Below are positions 55,754-64,000 of a stretch of 64,000 nucleotides of DNA, piece by piece. The notes below the pieces were generated by a model. That model was not told the origin of the DNA. It searched no databases and saw only the letters and a program-made list of their open reading frames with translations. The DNA comes from Chrysopilus asiliformis (taxonomy: Eukaryota > Arthropoda > Insecta > Diptera > Rhagionidae), in contig OZ035961.1 of the NCBI GenBank assembly GCA_964034945.1, forward strand, positions 30,902,184 to 30,966,183, given 5' to 3'. Both the position numbers and the translations under genes were made by a program. How positions within the stretch are numbered: the stretch's first letter is position 1; each line of letters opens with the position of its first letter.

Positions 55754-56545
55754 CCCCAGCTACAGGCATTAAAGAATATAGCATTAAAGAAATTAGGATT
55801 TGAATCTACCAAATATGATCCGTGTGTATATGTTCAACGACAGGAGAAAAATATTTTGATCATTTCTATTTATGTTGATGATTTTTTATTATTTGGAAAT
55901 GATGTTACTTGGATTGAATCAATCAAAAAGAGCTTAAGTGATACATTCAAGATGAAAATTTTGGGAACAGAATTATTATAATTAAACGGGATAAAAATAA
56001 AATTTCTCTAGATCAAGAACAATATATTGAAAACATATTAAATAAATTTGGGATGGCAAATTCTACACCTGTAAGAACACCGTTCAATAGTTCCGAAAAG
56101 TTGAATAAACAGATGTGTCCAAACACTTAGAGAGCCTTTAACCTAGAGAGTGGCCATGCTACCTTAATAGACTGTGCTACTGAGTAGAACAGTCTATTAA
56201 CTCCAATTAGAACAGTCTATTAGGTCAGTTAGAACAGCTTTTTCTCCAGATTAGAACAATCTGTAAACAATTTTTCAATTTATTAAAACAACTATGAGTT
56301 TCCAAATTTTTTTGATACCTCAAACATGCTATTTTTACATATATTAACCACCTTCAGTTATTTTGGCAATTATTTATAACAATGAATCAAATTTTCAAAG
56401 TTTCTCGCGCTCGTTTTTCAGCTCGGCGGCCATTTTTAGATGTCCCCATGGCCACTCTCAAGGTTATAGGCTCTCTACAAACACTGAAGCAGAAAGAAAT
56501 GAGATGAAAAACTTTCCATATCGGGAAGCAGTGTCGGAGTGCTAG
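55754..56545 (+). pseudogene. Ty1/copia reverse transcriptase relic, split by a MITE
   Basis: Residues LGFESTKYDPCVYVQR and IISIYVDDFLLFGND (55792-55900) match the RVT_2 domain of copia-type Pol, with the YVDD catalytic motif. After a frameshift near 55980, the frame continues as KISLDQEQYIENILNKFGMA (about 55998-56060). It is then cut by the 350-bp MITE at 56128-56477. Beyond the MITE, EAERNEMKNFPYREAVSE (56486-56540) continues the same domain. No integrase, protease or LTRs are seen nearby, so only part of pol remains. It is non-functional because of the frameshift, insertion and truncation. Confidence 0.88.
56128..56477. mobile_element. hAT-type MITE inserted in the copia relic
   Basis: Inverted termini TAGAGAGCCTTTAACCTAGA and (right, reverse complement) TAGAGAGCCTATAACCTTGA, continuing into GAGTGGCCATG. 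Flanked by CAAACACT on both sides (56120-56127 and 56478-56485), an exact 8-bp target duplication. The stop ending the upstream copia frame is formed by the MITE's first bases. Confidence 0.92.
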
Positions 56546-56656
56546 ACCCTAAATCTGATCGTAAATAAAAAATAAATTCGATCCTGAAAATTCATTATTT
56601 GAACCACTAAAAAAATTGTGATTTTTACTACGTTAATCATTCAACGAAAACTTACA

Positions 56657-56964
56657 GCCGTTTGCACCAACGAAACTTAGCAACTTATGTCGAACTTACA
56701 TTTTTGAAGTGCCAGAATTTCTACGGTTTAAGTCCAATTGCCGTTAATATTCTTAAGAAATTAAGCTGCGGTTAGCCTATTTAAGGCCCGTTTGCGCGTA
56801 TTATTCTTAAGAAATTAAGCTGCGGTTAGCCTATTTAAATCGTAGAAATTCTGGGACTTGAATTATTTAAGTTGTACATAAGTTGCTAAGTTTCGTTGGT
56901 GCTAACGGCACCAAGTAGGCTAACCGCGACATATTTTTTTAAGAATAGTACGCCCAAACAAGCC
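56657..56964. mobile_element. compound MITE related to 9531-9654
   Basis: GCCGTTTGCACCAACGAAAC begins the left end. GCCCGTTTGCGCGTATTATT starts an internal second unit at about 56784. AAATTAAGCTGCGGTTAGCC occurs twice (from about 56759 and 56814). It ends AAGAATAGTACGCCCAAAC near 56960. It looks like one copy with a duplicated or nested second copy. Confidence 0.65.
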
Positions 56965-57479
56965 TTGGTTGTGTAAATTAATTATAGAAAAATAACCGAG
57001 GTTACCTCAACTCTCAGTATTTTAAAAAAATGGTATTTTTTTTTTGGCAGAATTTGATTTAAAATGTTTAATAATTTAAACATAAATCAATGTTATCGAT
57101 ACATGTATCAAATATTTCCATTGCTTAAAAGGCAAAGATATCCATAATTCAAAAATGCCAAATTTCATGAATATCTTATTCTCATATTTTGATTTTATTT
57201 GGTGTTAAGTATTACATTTTGAATTAATAAAACCCCAGGAACCTTAAGTTGATCTTTATTACAAAAAATGTCATTTTATCAAATGAAAAAAAATATTGAG
57301 ATGTGTGACCTTTTATCAAATTGACCAGCCCACGCATCAAACCGTTTTTTACTCAAGCGTTAATCGCGTTTAAAATTTGCACATTATTCGTAAAGTGGCA
57401 GAAAAAATTACATACAGTGAAATGTGTGCAATAAAAAAAAATTTGCATATATAGAAACAAAAAAATTTCAAAAAGAAAA
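56965..57479. other. intergenic, no gene seen
   Basis: AT-rich, no feature supported. Confidence 0.4.
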
Positions 57480-58010
57480 ACATCGTCAACCGTGTTAGTC
57501 GATGACCTTTTGCCATTTCGATGGAAAAAACACCCAACCATCACCTCAACCCATATCACTCATTCATTTCATAATCTATCATAGCTCATTTGGTAGTGGA
57601 CAAGGTATTTGGCCGACTCCAATAGCCAAGCAGGTTAATAGGTCCACATGGGCATCGAACGTTGATATTTTCTTCACCTCTGACCATGTTCAAATAAAAA
57701 AAAACACCATCATCATAATCATCTCCACATTACTGTGTTACTCCACAATAAACTACACACGAAAATCTGAAAAGGTGAAACATCGTTAGGTTAGATCATA
57801 GTGGAGCGGATCCATTGCACAACATCATCGCCAATTGATGGCCGGCAGCTGGCTATCTATTGCGGCCCATCGCCCAAAATCCACAAATTTACCCCCCTCC
57901 GACTCCCGCTATCGACGAATCCATCAATGGCCTTAAACTTGGTCATCGATTACAGCTACATGCCCATAAGATTAGCGAGTCTTCGTGATTAGGCCTTCAG
58001 ACTCCCAACA
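57480..58010. other. compositionally distinct non-AT-rich block
   Basis: Richer in G+C than its surroundings (for example GATGGCCGGCAGCTGGCTAT, about 57837-57856, and CCCCCCTCCGACTCCCGCTA). It lies just downstream of gene 8's stop. Short open frames exist on the plus strand but match nothing I recognise, and no splice or promoter signals are evident. It could be an unrecognised exon, a regulatory region or a transposon piece. Confidence 0.3.
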
Positions 58011-58145
58011 GCAAAAAAACAAGCCGAAAAAACAAGAAAATTTTGCAAAAAATGAAAGGCGTCATTTGATAATTCAGATAAATAATTTATTCAACACAAA
58101 TATAATAACAAAATTCAAATTGTAACCGAGTAAGACGATGTAAGT

Positions 58146-60962
58146 TTAGAAACTTGGTGGAAGGTAGCCAGTTGATGGGGCAACATAGTTTGAGCTGAAT
58201 GTTGATCCTGAATATCCTCCGCCACCACCTCCATAATGTCCTCCGCCAGAATGGCCACCACCTCCATAATGTCCTCCGCCAACGGATCCAATTACGGAGC
58301 TAATTGGAGCAATACCTTCATTTGTGAACTGGCTAGTGCCACCCAAATGATCATATTGAGCTGGAAAGATATTAAAAAGTATATTTAGTGTTTTGCTACA
58401 TATTTCAGATAAAGAGTCCTTTCTTATAAATAGCAGAACCGATACATAATTTGTTTTCTTCTATAAAAAGTTTTGTGATGTTGTATGGAATTTAAATTTA
58501 ACATTTTAGAAGCCTTTTATTGTTATTTACCCCGAAAATCTCTGGCATCTTAAAGGCAAAATTCGTTACCACACACAAGGTAAATAATATATTTTTTCCA
58601 CTCATCAAATGGCATGCGCATTTAATTATTTCAAATTTATGCATTTCTACTCTCGATTGAATGACCAGAAAGTAGGTTGAAAGCGCTCGAAATCAAGAGC
58701 AGATCTTTTTCTAGTCATATTTGTTTTTTTTTTGCATTATTTTTGACAATCATTAATGTCAATTTTTTTTTCAAATGTTTTGACTATTAATATAGTGCTT
58801 TTAAAGTCATTATCATGATATTATCAACTTCGAAAGTTCGCCTGATTTTAATTTTGCAAATTTATGTATAAAACTGTTTTCGTTTGTCACCTTCATTACA
58901 GCAAACACTGTATGATTACATAGAAATTAGCATTACTACTTTTGGTAGGTATGATCAAGCATGATATTTGAAGTGCACTTGTTGAGTAAAGTCTTGCAAA
59001 ATCGGATTGTTGTATAGAGAGAACTATTATTGTCTAGAAGGAACTATAAATATTCTTAGAACTGGCTTTCAAACTCTATGCAAATCCAAAAAATTCGAAA
59101 CATTTTCTTGCCAAATAAAGAATATTTTTTTTTATTTTTTTTTGTCCAAAAATAATTGAGTGAAATAGCACAAGAATATCGCTCAACTAATTGTAATAAG
59201 AAAATATCTAATGTGAACAGTACATGACTTTCTTATACAAAATCTTTGTTTGTGCGAAATTTGTAATATCCCGATAACGGTAAAAGGTATCGATTTACGG
59301 TCCAAGGAAAAAATGTAGAGAATTTTAATATATTTAATTCTCCCTTTAATCATTTTTTTTTTGAAAAACCGTTTATAATGGTATATGTCGATAACGACTT
59401 GAGATACACAATTTTAATAAAAGACAAAAACATAGAAAATTTTACTGTCTCTAACTTTCGTCATACATAAAACTAGTGACAAATGCGTAGTTTCAGAGTA
59501 AATCGCAAAAAAACAAAATTGCAATTTTTAAAAACCCGCCATTTTGGCTACTTTCGGTTAAGGAATTTCAACCAAAAGTTGATAAGATCGTCCCATTCCA
59601 GGATTAAATATGCCTGTAAAATTTCATGGCTCTAGCTCTATGGGTTTTTAAGAAATCTTATCACTGACAGAATAACAGACCGACAAACTAACAGACAGAA
59701 AGACATTTTTTGTAATGATGCTCCAATCAACTCAGGAGTGCTCAGGAAATCTTTTTTTGAGCCAAAATTAAGAGTTCGAGATTTTTCATGAACATAGTAC
59801 TTTATTATACTTAGTATAAGAAAGTAATTATCAATCTCATTAGAAGTTCAAGCTATAGACGTTATTAGTCAAAATAAGATGTGAAATTTGCTAAATTGTA
59901 ACACAGAAAAAAATATGAACTGTCAATTTCGAGCCAACATGAAGTTTTTGTTGTTTTGACATGAAATTCTGTAAATTTCGTGTGATTTTGACATTAAAAA
60001 TGTTAATAAGACATGAAATCATGTAAAAATTACAAGAAAATCCTTGCAAATGAATAAACAATAATGTCAAATTCACATGATTTGAATGTGGCAATTACAA
60101 CATAATTAATATTGGATGAAAATTGTAACGAAAATTATGTCAAATTAATTTTTTTGATGTAGACATTGTTAGTCACAAAATATCATCCGAAATTAATGCA
60201 ACTGTCAAAATTTAAATTCTGTGAATCTCACAATATTTCAAAACATTGGTTTTGGATTCCAATATAGAATATTAAGGATATTTGAGAAAAAATAACTCAC
60301 TTTGGATTTGTTGTTGGGCATGGTGAGCTTCGGCTTCGGTCTTGTATTTGACAAAGTGTACTTCGGGTTTGGTTGGATGGAATGGAGCAGCTTGAATTTG
60401 AGCTTGAATATCGGCGGCATCGGTCTTCTTGCTCAAAACGTAGATGACGGTCTTCTCTTCGTTGGCGGCCTGAGCGACGGAGAGGGCAGCAGATGCGGCA
60501 TTCTGGTGTGGAGCCTTAATGAAGACGACGCGGTAGTGTTTGTGGGATGGACCAGCGCTGATTACTCTGTTAATTCCTTCTTCGTCATGTTCCTCAGGAG
60601 CAGCATAGGCGTGGAAGTGTTTGGTGACAATTGTACCTCCATGACCTCCACCGCCACCACCTCCTCCGAATCCTGAGCCGCCACCTCCGAATCCTGAGCC
60701 ACCACCTCCGAATCCTGAGCCACCACCTCCGAATCCTGAGCCACCACCTCCGAATCCTGAGCCACCACCGAAACCACCAATGCTTCCACCGCCGATGAAT
60801 CCACCACCACCTCCTCCTCCCATTGGTCTTCCGTATTCGTATCCATCAAGGCGGCCAGCCGAGACGTAGGCGACGAGACAAAGAACCTAGAATATCACGA
60901 TTCTAATATTAAGAACTAAATGTAAATAATTAAATTCCGTAATTTACAATGAATGCACGCAT
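58146..60962 (-). CDS. Twdl: Tweedle cuticular protein (DUF243), gene 8, with enlarged intron
   Basis: Minus-strand exons 60962-60948 (MRAFI), 60886-60301 and 58360-58146 give 271 aa. Intron 1 is 61 nt; intron 2 is 1940 nt, against 57-65 nt in the paralogues. It keeps the same phase-1 position, a GTGAGT donor and a TTTCCAG acceptor. Signal segment VLCLVAYVSAGRLDGYEYGR lacks the AAPQ found in the other seven, marking it as the most divergent member. Residues 27-90 contain five GGGGSGFG units encoded by a 21-nt repeat. DUF243 spans about 90-198 with IVTKHFHAY, RVVFIKAPHQ, EEKTVIYVLSKK and KPEVHFVKYKT. The tail has GGTSQFTNEG, then GGHYGGGG repeats rich in Tyr, and ends YLPPSF rather than YLPPN. 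AATAAA lies at 58091-58086. Confidence 0.94.
59260..59832 (-). repeat. dispersed repeat inside intron 2 of gene 8
   Basis: Inverted copy of the 30568-32000 element: CCAAAAGTTGATAAGATCGTCCCA, ATTTCATGGCTCTAGCTCTA and CAATCAACTCAGGAGTGCTC correspond to its flanks. Its core is short and degenerate (GACAGAATAACAGACCGACA..., about 59664-59704) instead of the long satellite. Confidence 0.8.
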
Positions 60963-61019
60963 TTTGATTAATTATCCAAGCTCTGTAAAACTGTCTGATT
61001 AGTTTGTTTATCGAATTGA

Positions 61020-61054
61020 TACTGTCGTTTGAATGAAATCTAACCATTTTTATA
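61020..61054 (-). promoter_or_regulatory. core promoter: TATA box and probable initiator
   Basis: Minus-strand TATAAAAA at 61054-61047 and ACAGTAT near 61024-61018, with the candidate +1 A at 61023, 31 bp from the TATA start. A TCAGACAGT further down (about 61000) is an alternative. The initiator is weaker than in the other genes. Confidence 0.65.
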
Positions 61055-63482
61055 AGGAAAAGTTTTCTAGGCTCCCGAAAGACACACCCCAAAAATAAAC
61101 ACTGTTAGATTTCCATAAAAATATCTTGCACTACTCTTCAAATAGTTAAACATGTATACAAATGCTGACCATCTCTTGATCGGCATCATGAAATTTTAGT
61201 TGTACAGGTTTTCCTCGAATGCAACCATTAATTATTGTACATAAGACATTCTAAACTGAAAAGATTAAATTCAATGAACAAGTTATATATTTTTTTTACA
61301 TAATGTTTACCAAAACACCAAAAATTGAAAACGAATCTTTACCATTGAAATGTATATCAAGATTGCTGTCCATGGAGGCGTCGTCGATCATCTGCTCAGA
61401 TAGAAATACAATAGTTAGCCGCTTTGCCAAACTACCTTAATGAGAAAATTATTTTGCTAATCAAATAATCGAAACGTTCACCAGAGGTCTTTCAACTTTT
61501 GTCACTTAACTTAGATCCATTGTTGAACGATACCTTTCTCCACATCAAAATCCAAAGCTAAAACGATACTCATAACTATGACACAACAACACATATTTCA
61601 AAGTTTATTATAACTATAACCATAAACCAATAAGGCGACAAATCGTCCTTGAGATCAATGATCTATGTAGCTATTTAGTAAAAATCTGAAAAACTACATA
61701 ATATTATTAACCATTGGATAATGTTGCTCCACAATACCTTTGATCTCTCCTTAGATGCAAAAATATTGGTAATCGTCGAAACCATAATGCTAAACTTGAA
61801 ATAAATTGAAAGGTAAATCGTAAGATTTTTGTGGGGATGCTTAACATAAGCATATGTGCTACAGGTGTATATGGCCTTAACATTTCCAACAGATATTTCA
61901 CGCCAATAATATATGTTCAACTAAATAAATTTAGATACCAAACTATTAATTAACCCCGAGATCTGTTATAAACTCCAAACTCGAACATAAGTGGGCTTGT
62001 CATGGTTCACATATTTATAAACATAACAAAGTTCATGTCGAACATTTTATAACTCGTATAAGGGAATTACCCAAAAATCGAGCTTATAAACATTTCATCA
62101 AATATATAAAACTCACAAAATTTCAATCATATGCAAAATTGTAAAATTCATTAGATTGACAGTTCTTATTTAAACTTATTTATTATTATACCTCTCTAAA
62201 AAAAAAATCTCTAGCTCTAGGTATTACTATTTAAGTAAAAAAAATCCAAAATGTGTTCAGATATTCACTTCATCCTTTCAAAACTAAAATAATAAACATC
62301 TCAATTGTCCCTAAAATTAAGTAAGGGCATTTTATTTTTGGCTTGATTAGAAAACCTACCAATGAAACTAATTGCATAATTTTTTTTCTTGTCCCAAGAA
62401 AGGAATTTATTTTTAATCTATTTAGAAATTCTACTAATGAATCCAATTAAAATTTTTATCTTGTTTACTCATCAAAGTTTTTAAATCCTATTGCACTTTC
62501 TAACGTATACATATTGCGCTTTCCATAAAATATACTCAGTTTATTGAAAATGCTTCTAGTGAAAGACGTGTCCATTTGGGTATTTTCCAAAATTATTTAA
62601 AAATACCTTTCAAAAAAATACAACCACCTACATGATAGACCTTAAATCACTATGGCATTTTTGCATATAAATAACAAAGACCGTTGTTTTAATTCGTAAT
62701 ATTTCCCAATGAATCATTGTCTCAATTAAAAATTCAATATGCAAAATAATCCAATTAATAATTTACATAAGTGAAAAAAAAGCTTCCGTGAGTTTATTTC
62801 TACGGTGGCTTCCATAAAGATACAAATAAGGTGGATTCGCGCCTTTTGTATAAAAGGCATACACATTTTTTTATATCGGATGTGATCTTTCAAAATAATA
62901 ATTTTTTGACATAAATTTTTATCATAAGAGCACATGCTAAATTATGCAACATAAAAATAACTGGCGCTTTTCGTTTTCCGGTAGAGTATGGACTGATTGA
63001 TAACTGTTTAATAAAAATTCATATAATCAAGGAGTGTATTAACCCCGTGATGCATAATGTTACATACTGATTGAAAATATTTTGCTTAGACTTTTATTAA
63101 AATGCCAAAAGAATTTCATATTAAACTTAAACACTCGTTTTCAATCAAATCCCGAAATTTTAAATTCTTAGATCGCAACCTATTGTTTACCGTACTCGCT
63201 TAACCGTGAAGCCAATTGTAAATGAACATAATCTCTATTATTTCAAAAAATAATTTTAAAATCAAGTTTCAAAAAGTAACAATGGCAGATTAATAAGTAA
63301 ACAAAAATTAAAGAAATGCGCCGCAGAATTTTTTTTAAATATTTAAACCGATGCCTATGACAACTTACTCCAGAGGGCGTTTTTTTATTACCATGAAAAA
63401 ATTTAGCCGCAGGGTCTTAGATTCACCTGAAATTTCGCATACAGGTAGGGTTTGCGATTTTACCAACAAAAACAAAAAAAAT
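61055..63482. other. intergenic, no gene seen
   Basis: AT-rich flank beyond the last Tweedle gene. TGCGCCGCAGA occurs at about 63316. Short ORFs near 61675-61920 and 62726-62935 have no recognisable domain. Confidence 0.4.
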
Positions 63483-63760
63483 CATAACAAAAGCTATAAT
63501 TGCCAATCTGGCAATTATTGAAACCCCGTATGGTGATATTCGTATCAAAATTCGAACAGTTGTACCAAAATTCCTCTTTGAAGTAAAACTTCCCAAAAAG
63601 ATTTTTTGAAATTTATTCCAATCGGATTTTGATGGATGGGAGTTTTATGTGGAATCATATCCTAAATAACTTTTGTTCTTGAACTTTTTTGATAAGATGC
63701 ACCGTTTTTGAGATATTCGCAAAAAACGTTTTCGTGGGTACCCCCCTAATGGTTTTGTCA
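63483..63760 (+). repeat. GTCY-element 5' fragment
   Basis: CATAACAAAAGCTATAATTG through AATCGGATTTTGATGGATGG and CTTTTTTGATAAGATGCACC match the 5' half of the elements at 46938 and 47643. It stops before the GTCY core, at GGGTACCCCCCTAATGG. Confidence 0.8.
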
Positions 63761-64000
63761 AAAATTCATAAAATTTCGTGGAAAAACACAAATATTGCAT
63801 TTTTTAACCCTTTCACTCGGCGCGTACACAATTGTGTACATCATATTTAACTCGCATTTCTAAGAGAATTAGAAGGGAGAGGGACAATGATTGACATGTT
63901 ATGTATACAAATGAGTACATTATCTAAAAGAGACTTCTAAAAAGATAATTAAATTTTTTAAATTTTGAAATATATTGTGTTGCTACATATTATTATTGAA
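63761..64000. other. intergenic, no gene seen
   Basis: AT-rich. A palindromic TGTACACAATTGTGTACA lies at about 63825. Nothing else. Confidence 0.4.

Overview
The window looks like an AT-rich insect genome scaffold, most likely from a dipteran. The evidence is a tandem array of Tweedle (DUF243) cuticle-protein genes, very short introns of about 57-74 nt, TATA plus TCAGTT-type initiator promoters, and many dispersed repeats with (GTCY)n cores like the DINE-1/mini-me elements of flies. The species cannot be named from the sequence.

Coding content: eight intact Tweedle genes were found. Five lie on the + strand (10434-11249, 19333-20329, 26585-27603, 34883-35894, 38904-39892). Three lie on the - strand (44772-45577, 50626-51514, 58146-60962). 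The two groups converge between 39.9 and 44.8 kb. A ninth, decayed member lies at about 1116-1715. Each intact gene has a 15-nt first coding exon, which completes a secretion signal with exon 2, then a Gly-rich segment, the DUF243 domain and a C-terminal tail ending in a short Pro/Tyr-containing motif. Seven of the eight have a second intron at the same phase-1 position just after the domain; the gene at 44772-45577 has lost it. All products should be secreted from epidermal cells and built into chitinous cuticle. The genes at 26.6, 34.9 and 38.9 kb are close copies that also share intron and promoter sequence. No other convincing protein-coding, tRNA or rRNA gene was found.

The rest is intergenic DNA filled with mobile-element debris: a pogo/Tigger element with TIRs (21764-22749), a hAT relic with a perfect 8-bp target duplication (42250-42705), Tc1/mariner relics (28.6-28.95 kb and 41.1-41.9 kb), a LINE 3' fragment (53.35-53.78 kb), a Ty1/copia RT relic split by a hAT-type MITE (55754-56545), a piggyBac-type MITE nested in another MITE (2.9-3.6 kb), many foldback MITEs, and several GTCY-core elements. 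One GTCY-type copy has an internal 8-bp satellite expanded to about 760 bp (30.7-31.46 kb). Another sits at a junction whose unoccupied paralogous site is also present (46.8-48.5 kb).

I did not find a novel multi-gene system. The most informative signals are the paralogue evolution of the Tweedle cluster (shared promoter module, intron loss, intron growth, probable gene conversion) and the insertion junctions that can be read directly. All statements come from reading the sequence by eye; no database or folding program was run.
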